From Mesorhizobium xinjiangense (GTDB taxonomy: Bacteria > Pseudomonadota > Alphaproteobacteria > Rhizobiales > Rhizobiaceae), in assembly GCF_009749525.1 (NCBI RefSeq), contig NZ_WOAC01000019.1, forward strand, positions 19,702 through 83,701: a DNA stretch of 64,000 bases. The letters are read 5' to 3'. Below, in pieces: positions 9,692 through 18,438 of the stretch (position 1 is the stretch's first letter; each line of letters begins with the position of its first letter). The translations under genes and the position numbers were made by a program. The notes beneath the pieces are model-generated. The model saw only the letters and a program-made list of their open reading frames with translations, was not told the origin of the DNA and did not search any database.

Positions 9692-9761
9692 GCGCGCCAG
9701 ATCAATATGCTGGAACATGTACCTTTCGCTCAAACGTCACCGTTTGAGCGGGACATGTTCT
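9692..9761. repeat. RIME-like palindromic repeat, copy 1
   Basis: This 70-bp imperfect palindrome has outer arms GAACATGT/ACATGTTC and a perfect inner stem CGCTCAAACG/CGTTTGAGCG with a four-base loop. It matches an inverted copy at 59533-59602 at all but the loop bases (TCAC here, ATTC there in this orientation). It sits between etfB and the rhomboid gene. Mosaic palindromes of this kind are widespread in Rhizobiales. Confidence 0.85.
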
Positions 9762-9816
9762 AGTGGCGATTGACGTGCACGTCAATAACGCCTTGTGCAG
9801 CGGGAACCGGTCCGCC

Positions 9817-10551
9817 TCAGCGCGAGGCCGGGATGCGCGGGACGGTCATCACGGCCCTGGGTGTAACGACCGCCCGGTCGAACAGCGGCACGCCGCGCCG
9901 GCGGAAAAACAGCACCAGAACAGCACCGGCCAATATCCCGCCGACATGCGTCGACCAGGAAACCTCATCCTCGCCGCCGACGGCCAGCATGACGAGCTGG
10001 AAGGCGATCCATAACGCCAGCGGAATGAAGGCGGGGATGCGCAGCGGGATGCGGCCGAAGGCAAGCACCCAGACCTTCACCCGCGGATGCAGCATCAGAT
10101 AGGCGGCGACGATGCCGGCGACCGCGCCGGACGCGCCGATCAGCGGAATTTCGGAGGACGGTGCGAGCAGGCCGTGAAACCAGGCCCCGGCCGCGGCGCA
10201 CAGCAGATAGAAGATCAGATAGCGGACATGCCCCATGGCATCTTCGACATTGTCGCCGAACACCCAAAGAAACAGCATGTTGCCGCCAAGGTGGAACAGG
10301 TCGGCATGCAGGAAGGAATAGGTGATGTAGGTGAAGTCTTCCGGGAGGAAGACGAGGTTGGGCGGCAGTTCGGCGACGTCGTTGACGACGGCCGGCACGT
10401 AGCCGAGCCCGTAGACCGTGGCCATCACCGTCGCTTCGGAACCGAACGCCGTCAGCGCATAGACCAGCACATTGGCGGCGATCAGGCCGATGGTGACATA
10501 TTGCAGCTTGATATGCTTCAGCGTGTTCGCGTCGTGCAGCGGAATGAACAT
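9817..10551 (-). CDS. Rhomboid family intramembrane serine protease
   Basis: The 244-residue protein has six membrane segments. The catalytic serine is S141 in IGASGAVAG and the catalytic histidine is H202 in STHVGG; the HLGGNM motif (88-93) with the oxyanion-side asparagine N91 is also present. Rhomboids cleave membrane proteins within or next to their membrane segments; the substrate here is unknown. The start at 10551 (MFIPLHD) has a weak ribosome site but matches where the conserved part begins. It lies 19 bases after the adenosyltransferase gene and is probably co-transcribed. Confidence 0.9.
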   Translation of the reverse strand: MFIPLHDANTLKHIKLQYVTIGLIAANVLVYALTAFGSEATVMATVYGLGYVPAVVNDVAELPPNLVFLPEDFTYITYSFLHADLFHLGGNMLFLWVFGDNVEDAMGHVRYLIFYLLCAAAGAWFHGLLAPSSEIPLIGASGAVAGIVAAYLMLHPRVKVWVLAFGRIPLRIPAFIPLALWIAFQLVMLAVGGEDEVSWSTHVGGILAGAVLVLFFRRRGVPLFDRAVVTPRAVMTVPRIPASR

Positions 10552-10570
10552 GCCTGAAGCTTTCCCGAAA

Positions 10571-11152
10571 TCAGCGATTCTGACCGGGAACCCATAGCAC
10601 GTCGGCTTTTCCGTTGTCATTGACCACGCGCGCGGCAACGAAGAGCAGGTCGGACACGCGGTTGATGTATTTCAGCGCCTCGGCGCCGACCTGCTCGCCC
10701 GGTCGCGTGGCGAGCTCGCTGATGAGCCGTTCGGCGCGCCGCGCCACGGTGCGCGCCAGATGCAGGGCCGCCGCCGCCGGCGAGCCGCCCGGCAGGACGA
10801 AGGAGCGCAGCGGATCGAGGCTTGCGTTCAGGCTGTCTATGTCGGTCTCGAGGCGCTCGACCTGCGAGACCACCACGCGCAACGGCTCGTATTTCAGCGT
10901 CCGTCCGTCATCGGGCGTGGCGAGATCGGCACCGAGATCGAACAGATCGTTCTGGATCCGGGCCAGGATCGCGTCGAGGCCGGGATGGTCGCGTCCCGTG
11001 TGCAGCCTCGCCATGCCGATGCAGGCATTGGCCTCGTCGACCGTGCCGAAGGCGGCAACGCGCAGATCGGACTTCGCCACGCGCGCGCCGGTGCCGAGCC
11101 CGGTCGTGCCGTCGTCGCCGGTGCGCGTGTAGATCTTGTTGAGCTTGACCAT
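10571..11152 (-). CDS. pduO: Cob(I)yrinic acid a,c-diamide adenosyltransferase, PduO type
   Basis: The 193-residue protein begins MVKLNKIYTRTGDDGTTGL, the ATP-binding N-terminus of PduO-type enzymes, and has FVLPGG plus the ARTVARRAER helix and a C-terminal LFVAARVVN. It transfers adenosyl from ATP to cob(I)alamin, making coenzyme B12 for enzymes such as methylmalonyl-CoA mutase. The ATG at 11152 follows GAGGAGGG. A longer open frame runs upstream but overlaps the HIG1 and dehydrogenase genes. The position near etfBA and hbdA fits a propionyl-CoA or acyl-CoA link. Confidence 0.95.
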   Translation of the reverse strand: MVKLNKIYTRTGDDGTTGLGTGARVAKSDLRVAAFGTVDEANACIGMARLHTGRDHPGLDAILARIQNDLFDLGADLATPDDGRTLKYEPLRVVVSQVERLETDIDSLNASLDPLRSFVLPGGSPAAAALHLARTVARRAERLISELATRPGEQVGAEALKYINRVSDLLFVAARVVNDNGKADVLWVPGQNR

Positions 11153-11178
11153 GGACTTGCCCTCCTCCCGATCCGCGA

Positions 11179-11382
11179 TCAGCCGGGCGTGCCGCCACGG
11201 CTGAAGTAGAGCGCCAGCAGGATGAATATCAGGGCGATGAACTGGAGAACCACCCGCGCCTGCATCAGCTTGTTGGACGTGCTGCCTGAGCCGCCGCGCA
11301 TCAGGTTCACCAGTCCGCGTCCGAGAACGAACACCACGGCGGCCATGAATATGATGGCGATGAAATTGAAGATGGTGGACAT
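11179..11382 (-). CDS. HIG1-domain small membrane protein (twin transmembrane)
   Basis: The 67-residue protein has two membrane segments (about residues 5-22 and 45-61) joined by a polar loop. The loop and second helix contain LMQARVVLQ, the HIG1-type core (QxRxxxQ-like). Bacterial HIG1 proteins are poorly studied; mitochondrial relatives associate with respiratory complexes. It lies between the dehydrogenase and the adenosyltransferase genes on the same strand, with gaps of 54 and 26 bases. Confidence 0.8.
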   Translation of the reverse strand: MSTIFNFIAIIFMAAVVFVLGRGLVNLMRGGSGSTSNKLMQARVVLQFIALIFILLALYFSRGGTPG

Positions 11383-11436
11383 GGGGTCTCCGAGGATGGG
11401 CAGGGGCCGGTCGGCGCCATCGGCCCGGTTTGGGCA

Positions 11437-12273
11437 TTACGCCTGGCTGGCCAGGATGCGGTAGAGCCAGGAGGCCGGCAGCAGCCGTTTCAAAAGCACG
11501 CCCGTGCGGGCCGGCGTTGTCACCACATAGTGGGGCCGCGGGCGCGGCGAGTCCAGCGCGTGGCGCAGTTCGCTCCACACTGCGTCGGGCTTGAGCTTGA
11601 AGCGCGATTTCGTGCCGCCGGCACGCAGGCGCTCGAGCTGGCGTTGATAGGCCTCGCGATGCGGCGAGTTGTCGACGTCGATATATTTCTCGAACCATTG
11701 AAGCCCGTTGGCCGCCATCTTCGATTCGATGGGGCCGGGCTCGATCAGGCTGACATGGGTGCCTGTTCCCTCCAGCTCGGCGCGCAGGCACAGCATCAGC
11801 CCTTCCAGCGCATGTTTGGACGCCGCATAGGCGCCGCGCCACTTGACCGGGACGAGGCCGAGGATCGACGAGCAGTGGACGATGCGGCCGTGGCCCTGGC
11901 GGCGCATGACCGGCACGATGCGCCGCGTCAGGTCGTGCCAGCCGAAGAAATTGACCTCGAACTGGTCGCGCAGCGCCTGCATTGGCAGATCCTCGACCGC
12001 GCCGGCCTGGGCATGGGCGCCGTTGTTGAACAGAGCGTCGAGCGTGCCGCCGGTGCGCTCGAGCATCGTCTCGACGAGCGCCGCGATGGAGGCCGCATCG
12101 CAATAATCGAGATAGAACGCCTCGATGCCGTCGGCTTCGAGGCGCGCCAGGTCTTCCGGCTTGCGGGCCGTGGCGAAGACGCGCCAGCCGTTCGCTTTCA
12201 AGGCCCGGGTGCAATAGGCGCCGATGCCCGACGAGGCGCCGGTGACGATGATCGTTCTGTTGTGCTTGTCCAC
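11437..12273 (-). CDS. SDR family oxidoreductase
   Basis: The 278-residue protein is a classical short-chain dehydrogenase. It has the cofactor motif TGASSGIG near the N-terminus, the NNG-type segment (LFNNGAHAQAG), the catalytic serine in HCSSILG and the YAASK pair of tyrosine and lysine. The arginine and lysine just after the first strand (ARKPEDL) favour NADP. The substrate cannot be read from sequence. It is the first gene of the probable operon with HIG1, pduO and the rhomboid. Confidence 0.87.
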   Translation of the reverse strand: MDKHNRTIIVTGASSGIGAYCTRALKANGWRVFATARKPEDLARLEADGIEAFYLDYCDAASIAALVETMLERTGGTLDALFNNGAHAQAGAVEDLPMQALRDQFEVNFFGWHDLTRRIVPVMRRQGHGRIVHCSSILGLVPVKWRGAYAASKHALEGLMLCLRAELEGTGTHVSLIEPGPIESKMAANGLQWFEKYIDVDNSPHREAYQRQLERLRAGGTKSRFKLKPDAVWSELRHALDSPRPRPHYVVTTPARTGVLLKRLLPASWLYRILASQA

Positions 12274-12336
12274 GCGTTCCTGTCGCCCGGTTGCTATTGG
12301 CCCCTGTCCCGTTCACATATTCGGATCGGGTAAACA

Positions 12337-13206
12337 ATGGGAGGAAAGGCCGCATTGCGCAGTTATGTCGCTGTCAAACGCGTGCTCGGCGATGCGCTGG
12401 GCCATTTCAACGTCGACGACGGCTGGGCGATGGCCAGCCATCTCGCACTGTCGGCGCTGATGGCCCTGTTTCCCTTCCTCATCTTCGCCACGACGCTTGC
12501 CAGCTATCTCGGCGCCCAGGCCTTCGCCGACACGGCCGTGCATCTCGTCTTCGACACCTGGCCGGAACAGATCGCCGAGCCGATCGCGCGCGAGGTGGTC
12601 AATGTGCTGACCGTGCAGCGCGGCGATGTCCTGACCTTCGGCGTCGTCCTGGCCGCCATTTTCGCCTCCAACGGCATCGAGGCGCTGCGCGTGTCGCTCA
12701 ACCGTGCCTACCGCGTCATCGAGGACAGGTCGATCCTTTTCCGGCGGCTGCAAAGCCTGGCCTTCGTGCTGATCGCAACGGCGGGGTTCCTGGCCATGAG
12801 CCTGCTCTTGGTGCTCGCGCCGCTGGCCGCCGGTATCGCCCGGCAGCATTTCGAATGGATCGATCCCGACGCCGGCAGCAGCTCGCTGTGGCGCTATGCC
12901 GTCGCGTCAATGGTCATCGTGGTCGGCCTGGTGGCGGTGCATTTCTGGCTGCCGGCGGGAAAGAGACGGTTTGTCGACGTGCTGCCGGGCATTCTGTTCA
13001 CGCTTGTCGCCTGGGTGGCCGGGGCGGCACTGTTTGCCTCCTATCTCGCCCAGTTCTCCACCTATGTGACGACCTATGCGGGGCTCGCCTCGATCATGAT
13101 CGCGCTGGTCTTCCTCTACATCATTTCGGTCATCTTCATCATGGGCGGCGAACTCAACGCGGCCATCCGGCGCTACCGCGACGCGCGGGCGCGCGTCGGG
13201 CGCTGA
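12337..13206 (+). CDS. YihY/BrkB family inner-membrane protein
   Basis: The 289-residue protein has about six hydrophobic membrane helices and the family signatures: an early AMASHLALSALMALFPFLIF helix, an SNGIEALRVSLNRAYRV segment and a C-terminal VIFIMGGELNAAIRR. The family was once called RNase BN in error; its true role is unknown. The last 34 bases overlap the 3' end of the convergent EamA transporter gene. Confidence 0.9.
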   Translation: MGGKAALRSYVAVKRVLGDALGHFNVDDGWAMASHLALSALMALFPFLIFATTLASYLGAQAFADTAVHLVFDTWPEQIAEPIAREVVNVLTVQRGDVLTFGVVLAAIFASNGIEALRVSLNRAYRVIEDRSILFRRLQSLAFVLIATAGFLAMSLLLVLAPLAAGIARQHFEWIDPDAGSSSLWRYAVASMVIVVGLVAVHFWLPAGKRRFVDVLPGILFTLVAWVAGAALFASYLAQFSTYVTTYAGLASIMIALVFLYIISVIFIMGGELNAAIRRYRDARARVGR

Positions 13207-14063
13207 CGGGTCGCCAGGGCGACGCCGAGTGTGGCGGCCGCCATGCCGGCGATCTGGATCGGGCCGAGCCGTTCGCCGAACAGCAGCCAGGCCATGACCG
13301 CCGTCGTGCCGGGCACGAGATAGAAGAGGGAGGCGACCCTTGAGACCTCGCCCTCACGGATGAGGTACATGAGCAGGAAGACGGCGCCGAGCGAAAGCAC
13401 CACCACCAGCCAGACAAGGGCGAAGACGAGTTCGCCGGTCAAGGTGTACTGTCGCGTCTCGAAGGCGAGGGAGCCGAGCGCCATCAGCACCGCCGCGCCC
13501 AGATATTGATAGAGAGTCCCGTGGACCAGGCCGATCCCGGAAACGAAGCGCTTTTGCCAGATTGTGCCGGCGCTCATGGCGAGCACGGCGACAAGGCCGG
13601 CGGCCAGTGTCGCGGCCGTGACGCCGCTGCCGATCGTGCCCAGCGCAGGCGACAATACGGCCGCCACGCCCGCAAGGCCGACGGCCAGCCCCGCCCATTG
13701 GCGTGCGGAGACCTGTTCGCCGAGCGCCGCGCCGGCCATGAGCGCGGTGATCATCGGCTGCAGCCCGACTATCAGTGCCGAAAAGCCCGCCGGCAGCCCG
13801 TTGTCGATGGCCCAGAAGACCCCGCCGAGATAGACCCCGTGCATCAGCATGCCGGCAATCGCGGCATGGAGCGCGGCACGGACATTGACGGGATCGCGCC
13901 GGACGAACCGGACGATGACGGCAAGCAGCAGGAAGGCCAGGGCGAAGCGCACGGCCAGGAAGCTGAACGGCTCCGACCACGGCATGGCATAGCGCGCACC
14001 GATGAAGCCGGTGGCCCACAGCAGGACAAAGACGGCTGGAACCGCGCGCGTGAGGGAAGACAT
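13173..14063 (-). CDS. DMT superfamily transporter (EamA domains)
   Basis: The 296-residue protein has ten predicted membrane helices arranged as two EamA repeats. Each repeat ends with a pattern typical of drug and metabolite exporters (for example GLAVGLAGVAAVL, and near the C-terminus LLFGERLGPIQIAGMAAATLGV). Substrate unknown; exporters of amino acids or metabolites are common in the family. It overlaps the YihY gene tail to tail by 34 bases. Confidence 0.87.
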   Translation of the reverse strand: MSSLTRAVPAVFVLLWATGFIGARYAMPWSEPFSFLAVRFALAFLLLAVIVRFVRRDPVNVRAALHAAIAGMLMHGVYLGGVFWAIDNGLPAGFSALIVGLQPMITALMAGAALGEQVSARQWAGLAVGLAGVAAVLSPALGTIGSGVTAATLAAGLVAVLAMSAGTIWQKRFVSGIGLVHGTLYQYLGAAVLMALGSLAFETRQYTLTGELVFALVWLVVVLSLGAVFLLMYLIREGEVSRVASLFYLVPGTTAVMAWLLFGERLGPIQIAGMAAATLGVALATRQRPTRARASR

Positions 14064-14194
14064 GGTTTAGAAATCCTGAATCTGGCAGCGAGCATATGAC
14101 GGAACGCCATAAGCAGGGGGAAAGACGTTTTCGATAGGGTCCACAACGAGATTTTGTGCCGTCCAACGGCAACCATCAGGAGGCAGCCCGCGAC

Positions 14195-14482
14195 ATGATC
14201 GCAAATCTGGGAGTGTTCTGGCTCATCATGGCCATGGGGACCGTGGCCATCCTGTCGTTCATCCTGTCGCTCGCGCTTGACGCCATCATCGGACAGGATG
14301 GCGTCGGCGGCGTGGGCGGCATGATCCTCATGACGGGCGGCTTTTTTGGCGGGCTCTATGGCCTCAACCATTTCGGCATGCGTTTTCGCGATATCCAGGA
14401 CGGTGCGGTGGCGGGCATGGCGTGTGCCCTTGCGGCGTTCGCCGTCATCCTTCTCGGCAAGGCGGTGGTGCGGCGGATTTGA
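14195..14482 (+). CDS. Small membrane protein of unknown function
   Basis: The 95-residue product has three hydrophobic segments: residues about 5-28, a glycine-rich one around 40-55, and 72-92 (AVAGMACALAAFAVILLG). An in-frame GTG lies 39 bases upstream, but AGGAGG is placed before the ATG at 14195, which I prefer. I do not recognise the family. It is divergent from the EamA gene on its left and convergent with gluQRS on its right. Confidence 0.65.
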   Translation: MIANLGVFWLIMAMGTVAILSFILSLALDAIIGQDGVGGVGGMILMTGGFFGGLYGLNHFGMRFRDIQDGAVAGMACALAAFAVILLGKAVVRRI

Positions 14483-14507
14483 CGCTGTGCCTTGAATCTG
14501 CATGCCG

Positions 14508-14530
14508 CCTCCCCCGCTTCGCAGGGGAGG
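14508..14530. other. Hairpin between convergent genes
   Basis: A perfect 7-bp stem (CCTCCCC/GGGGAGG) with a nine-base loop lies in the 93 bases between the small membrane protein and gluQRS, which converge here. It could end transcription from both sides, but there is no T-run. Such CCTCCCC...GGGGAGG units also occur as dispersed intergenic repeats in related genomes. Confidence 0.45.
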
Positions 14531-14575
14531 AACCGGCGTTGCCGCAGAAGGGGAGGGGCAAATGCGAACGCGAAC

Positions 14576-15457
14576 CTAACCCAGCCCCACCATGCGGCGG
14601 ATGTCGCGCGGCGTCATGCCGGCCGCGCGCAGGGCGGCGAGGGCGGTGTCGCCGGCGCTCTTGGATAGCTTGCGCCCGTCCGGCCCGACGATCAGATCGT
14701 GATGGGTATAGACCGGCGCGGGCAGGCCGATGAGTTCCTGCAGCAGGCGCTGGACCGAGGTGGCGTGAAACAGGTCGCGGCCGCGCACGACATGGGTGAC
14801 GCCCTGGATGGCATCGTCCACCGTGACGCAAAGCGCGTAGCTCGCCGGCGTGTCCTTGCGCGCCAGCACGATGTCGCCCCATCGTGCCGGGTCGGCCTCG
14901 ATGCACCCGGTCTCGCCGTCCGGTCCGCTGCCCAGTTCCTGCCAATCGAGGGCGCGGCCGGAAACGGCCGCCAGCGCGGCCTGCATGTCGAGCCGCCAGG
15001 AAAAGGGCTCGCCGGCCTCCATGCGCGCCTTGCGCTGCAAGGCCGGCAGATTGCGGTCGATGTCGGGATAGAGCGGCGCGCCGTCGGGGTCGCGCGGCCA
15101 GGGCATGCCGGCCGATTCGCTCTCGGCGACATGGGCGCGCATCTCGCTGCGGCTCATGAAGGCGGGGTAGATGATGTCTTCCGCAATCAGACGCTCCAAT
15201 GCGGCGCGGTAGTCGTCGAAATGATCGGATTGCCGGCGCACCGGCTCTTCCCAGGCGAGCCCGAGCCAGGCGAGGTCCTCCATGAGGCCGCGCTCGAATT
15301 CGGGCAGGCAGCGCGCCGTGTCGATATCCTCGATGCGCAGCAGCATGCGGCCATCGACGGCTTCCGCCAAATCCTGATTGACGAGCGCCGAATAGGCGTG
15401 CCCCAGATGCAGCCGGCCGTTCGGGCTGGGCGCGAATCGGAATATGGGACGTGTCAT
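14576..15457 (-). CDS. gluQRS: Glutamyl-Q tRNA(Asp) synthetase
   Basis: At 293 residues this is a glutamyl-tRNA synthetase paralogue without the anticodon-binding domain. It has the HIGH-type signature FAPSPNGRLHLGHA near the N-terminus and the KLSKS loop at the C-terminal end. GluQRS charges glutamate onto the queuosine base of tRNA(Asp). Length and the missing C-terminal half separate it from GltX. The N-terminal aspartate-containing RIEDIDTAR segment is conserved. Confidence 0.92.
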   Translation of the reverse strand: MTRPIFRFAPSPNGRLHLGHAYSALVNQDLAEAVDGRMLLRIEDIDTARCLPEFERGLMEDLAWLGLAWEEPVRRQSDHFDDYRAALERLIAEDIIYPAFMSRSEMRAHVAESESAGMPWPRDPDGAPLYPDIDRNLPALQRKARMEAGEPFSWRLDMQAALAAVSGRALDWQELGSGPDGETGCIEADPARWGDIVLARKDTPASYALCVTVDDAIQGVTHVVRGRDLFHATSVQRLLQELIGLPAPVYTHHDLIVGPDGRKLSKSAGDTALAALRAAGMTPRDIRRMVGLG

Positions 15458-15529
15458 GAATGTGCGCTGCCGCTGGTTGAAGAACTCATGGTCCGATTGC
15501 TACTTTGCGCCGCTCACGAGGAAAAGCCC

Positions 15530-16174
15530 ATGCAGCGCATAGAGACGATCGCGGATGTCATTGCCGGCCTCGATGCGCTGTGCGCAGACGATCCGCGGCT
15601 TGTGCCCGTGCGCGCGGCCGCCGGCGATGTGCCGCTGAGGCGCACCGAGCCCGGATTTGCCAGCCTGGTTTCCATTATCGTCTCGCAACAGGTCTCGCGG
15701 GCCAGCGCCGACGCCATCCTGGCGCGGCTGGTGAAACTGGCCGATCCGCTGACGCCCGAGACGATTCACGCGGCCGACGACGCGCTTTTTCGGCTGGCCG
15801 GGCTGTCGCGTCCCAAGCAGCGCACCCTGCGTGCGCTGGCCGCAGCGATCACGGAGGAGGGACTGGATCTCGAGGCCCTGTGCCATCGCGACGCGACGGA
15901 AGCCATGATCGCCCTGACGGCCGTTCACGGCATCGGCCGCTGGACGGCGGAGATCTATCTGATGTTTGCCGCCGGCCATCCGGACATCTTTCCCGCGCGC
16001 GACATCGCGCTACAGGCTGCCGTCGCCCATGCGTTCAGCTTGGCTGGCCGTCCGGACGAGGACCAGCTCATCGAAATCGCCGAATCATGGGCGCCGAATC
16101 GCGGTGTCGCGGCACGGCTGTTCTGGGCCTATTATCGCGAAATGAAGGGTCGTGAAGCAGCGCCGGCCGCCTGA
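15530..16174 (+). CDS. DNA-3-methyladenine glycosylase II family (AlkA-like)
   Basis: The 214-residue protein is a helix-hairpin-helix glycosylase. The hairpin VHGIGRWTAEIYLMF is followed by the catalytic aspartate in FPARDIAL, and SIIVSQQVS matches the conserved helix near the N-terminus. It should excise alkylated bases such as 3-methyladenine, starting base-excision repair. The N-terminal AlkA domain of the E. coli enzyme is absent, as in most bacterial short forms. The ATG at 15530 follows GAGGAAAAG; a much longer upstream open frame runs antisense to gluQRS and is not coding. Confidence 0.92.
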   Translation: MQRIETIADVIAGLDALCADDPRLVPVRAAAGDVPLRRTEPGFASLVSIIVSQQVSRASADAILARLVKLADPLTPETIHAADDALFRLAGLSRPKQRTLRALAAAITEEGLDLEALCHRDATEAMIALTAVHGIGRWTAEIYLMFAAGHPDIFPARDIALQAAVAHAFSLAGRPDEDQLIEIAESWAPNRGVAARLFWAYYREMKGREAAPAA

Positions 16175-16309
16175 TCTGGTGCGAAAAGCGCACAATTCTT
16201 CGCGAGAGACGGTGTTTGGCCATCATTTGCACCCTATTGGCAGCTTCACATTCCTGACATCTGTCGCTTACACTATCCGCGCCGTTCGGATCTCTCGCAA
16301 AAGGAGTCG

Positions 16310-16873
16310 ATGGAAGTGACGCTCGCCGTCTCGCCGGATAGTCTGCCAGCCTTGGTGCTGAACGCCGATTACAGGCCGCTCAGCTACTATCCGTTGTCGC
16401 TCTGGTCCTGGCAGGACGCCATCAAGGCGGTGTTTCTGGAGCGGGTCAACATCGTCGCCGAGTACGAGCACGCCGTCTCCTCGCCCTCCTTTTCCATGCG
16501 CGTTCCCAGCGTCGTTTGCCTGAAGGCCTATGTGAAACCGTCGCGTCACCCGGCGTTCACGCGCTTCAACGTCTTCCTGCGCGACCGGTTCCAGTGCCAG
16601 TATTGCGGCACGCATGAAGACCTGACCTTCGACCACGTGGTTCCGCGCCGCTGCGGCGGCGCCACGACCTGGGAGAATGTCGTGGCGGCCTGCTCGCCGT
16701 GCAATCTGAAGAAGGGCGGCATGATGCCGGCCAAGGCCAGGATGTGGCCGCATCAAAAGCCCTACCAGCCGAGCGTGCACGACCTGCACAACAATGGCCG
16801 CCTGTTCCCGCCGAACTATCTGCACGATAGCTGGATGGACTTTCTCTATTGGGACGTCGAGCTGGAGCCGTAA
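16310..16873 (+). CDS. HNH endonuclease family protein
   Basis: The 187-residue protein has an N-terminal LNADYRPLSYYPLS segment and a zinc-bound HNH nuclease domain. Zinc cysteines are C96, C99, C128 and C131. The catalytic DH pair is D108-H109 (TFDHVVPRR) and N123 completes the motif. This stand-alone type is nearly universal in alphaproteobacteria and lacks a proven role. A clear AAAGGAG precedes the ATG. No phage terminase or restriction genes are nearby, so it is unlikely to be a mobile homing nuclease. Confidence 0.9.
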   Translation: MEVTLAVSPDSLPALVLNADYRPLSYYPLSLWSWQDAIKAVFLERVNIVAEYEHAVSSPSFSMRVPSVVCLKAYVKPSRHPAFTRFNVFLRDRFQCQYCGTHEDLTFDHVVPRRCGGATTWENVVAACSPCNLKKGGMMPAKARMWPHQKPYQPSVHDLHNNGRLFPPNYLHDSWMDFLYWDVELEP

Positions 16874-16886
16874 GGCCAAGCAATCC

Positions 16887-17405
16887 TTATCGCTTCGCGG
16901 GGGCGAAGGCGGCGCGATAGGCGATCGCGGCCAGGATCAGGCTCGCCACCACATTCCAGCCGGCAAAGGACAGGCCGAGGAAGCGCCCGGCCGCCTCGTC
17001 GCAGGCCGGCGGGATGACCGTGTTGAGCGAATCGAGCACGCCGCCGGCCCCGCCGCCTTGCGGCGCGGCGACGACACCGCAATCGGTCGGGCCCGGCCAC
17101 CAGCCCCATTCGACGCCCGAATGATAGGCGCCGAGATAAAGCCCCCAGGTCATCAAAAGGCCGCCGGCAAGAAGCAGGCCGCGCGTCACGACGCCGGGCA
17201 GGCGCAGACTAGAGGAGAAGAAGGCCAAGGCCATCAGCGGCACGCCGATATAATAGGGCAGGCGCTGTTCGAGGCACAGCTTGCAGGGAATGTAGCCGCC
17301 AATGTGCTGAAAGCCGAGCGCGATGCCGACCGTCGCCGCCATGCCGAGCGCCAGAATGCCTGCGCCGATCGTCTGGATGGGTCCGGTGGCTTTGGCAAGC
17401 GTCAT
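16887..17405 (-). CDS. dsbB: Disulfide bond formation protein B
   Basis: The 172-residue protein has four membrane helices and two cysteine pairs: C41-x-x-C44 (PCKLC) in the first periplasmic loop and C109/C135 in the second. DsbB reoxidises the periplasmic oxidase DsbA and passes electrons to quinone. In-frame ATGs lie at 17411 and 17405; GAGGA abuts the first and is six bases from the second, so 17405 is chosen. It follows the YqaA gene by nine bases. No dsbA is in the window. Confidence 0.9.
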   Translation of the reverse strand: MTLAKATGPIQTIGAGILALGMAATVGIALGFQHIGGYIPCKLCLEQRLPYYIGVPLMALAFFSSSLRLPGVVTRGLLLAGGLLMTWGLYLGAYHSGVEWGWWPGPTDCGVVAAPQGGGAGGVLDSLNTVIPPACDEAAGRFLGLSFAGWNVVASLILAAIAYRAAFAPAKR

Positions 17406-17414
17406 TGGCATTCC

Positions 17415-17996
17415 TCAAAACACATATCGGACGGCGACGAAACCGCCGATGAGCAGCACCATGAATAGGGTGAAAAGAAGGCCCAGATTCTTTTCGATGA
17501 AGTGGCGGATGGGTTCCCCGAAGCGATAGAGCAGCCAGGCGACGAGGAAGAAACGCAAACCCCGCCCGATGACCGAAACCAGCACGAAGACGCCGAGATT
17601 GAGCCCCGTGGCGCCGGAAAAGATGGTCAGCACCTTGTAGGGAAAGGGCGTGACGGCGGCAAACAGGACGCCCCAGCCGCCCCAGCGGTTGTACCATTCG
17701 GCGATCTGCTCGAAGGCGTGCTCCTTGCCATAGAAGGCGAGGATCGGTCGGCCGACGGTTTCGTATAGATATGCGCCGATGACATAGCCGAGGAGCGCGC
17801 CGAGAATGGAGGCCAGGGTGCAGATGAAGGCATAGCGCATCCAGCGCTTGGGCTCGGCCAGCACCATGGGAATGAGCAGCACGTCGGGCGGGATCGGAAA
17901 GACCGAGCTTTCGACGAAGGATACGCCGGCAAGCCCCTTTTCAGCGTGGCGTGTCGCCGCAAGCGACATTGTCCAGTCGTAGAGCCGTCGAAGCAT
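17415..17996 (-). CDS. YqaA family membrane protein (DedA/SNARE-associated type)
   Basis: The 193-residue protein contains the VTT/DedA-type core: ESSVFPIPPDVLLIPMVLA near the N-terminus, then GALLGYVIGAYLYETVG and a re-entrant region TPFPYKVLTIFSGATGLNLGVF. YqaA relatives are small inner-membrane proteins linked to lipid scrambling or proton-dependent transport; the exact role is unknown. The start at 17996 is chosen because it matches the family N-terminus, although its ribosome site is weak. It probably forms an operon with dsbB. Confidence 0.88.
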   Translation of the reverse strand: MLRRLYDWTMSLAATRHAEKGLAGVSFVESSVFPIPPDVLLIPMVLAEPKRWMRYAFICTLASILGALLGYVIGAYLYETVGRPILAFYGKEHAFEQIAEWYNRWGGWGVLFAAVTPFPYKVLTIFSGATGLNLGVFVLVSVIGRGLRFFLVAWLLYRFGEPIRHFIEKNLGLLFTLFMVLLIGGFVAVRYVF

Positions 17997-18155
17997 GAGA
18001 GATGGTTCCGGGATAGAACGAGCGACAGGTTCTCGTCTAATCCGGAACGCGGCCCAAGCACAATCCCGATCGTCGCATGAAATCGCCGCGCCGACAGTTG
18101 ACGCGATGCCGCTTCGCCGTATAGTCCCGACCCGCTCGGGCAATCGTGCCCGCGA

Positions 18156-18240
18156 GCCCCTGTGGCGGAATTGGTAGACGCGCTCGACTCAAAATCGAGT
18201 TCCGCAAGGAGTGCTGGTTCGATCCCGGCCAGGGGCACCA
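18156..18240 (+). tRNA. tRNA-Leu (anticodon CAA)
   Basis: The 85-base gene folds as a class II tRNA. The acceptor arm is GCCCCTG/CAGGGGC with discriminator A and an encoded CCA end. The anticodon stem is CTCGA/TCGAG with loop CTCAAAA, so the anticodon is CAA and it reads UUG. A long variable arm precedes the GGTTCGATCC T-arm. It is followed directly by a tandem duplication. Confidence 0.97.
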
Positions 18241-18243
18241 TTT

Positions 18244-18438
18244 CTTCGCTCACGACGAATTCGCTGCGCTCACCGTCTCCGCGGGGGCGGGCCATAGCCC
18301 GGGCCGCGGTCGCGGCCTTGATGCGGTTTGCGGTCTCGCCGCGCACCCTGGCCTTCGCTCACGACGAATTCGGTGTGCTCACCGTCTCCGCGGGGGCGGG
18401 TCATAGCCCGGGCCGCGGTCGCGGCCTTGATGAACCTA
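18244..18438. repeat. Two tandem copies of a 109-bp unit after tRNA-Leu
   Basis: A segment of about 85 bases beginning CTTCGCTCACGACGAATTCG and ending GCGGCCTTGATG occurs at 18244 and again at 18353, a period of 109 bases, with only a few substitutions. A third start (CCTTCGCTCA) appears near 18441 and then diverges. The unit starts four bases after the tRNA end. No integrase gene or second tRNA end is visible, so its origin is unclear. Confidence 0.85.
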
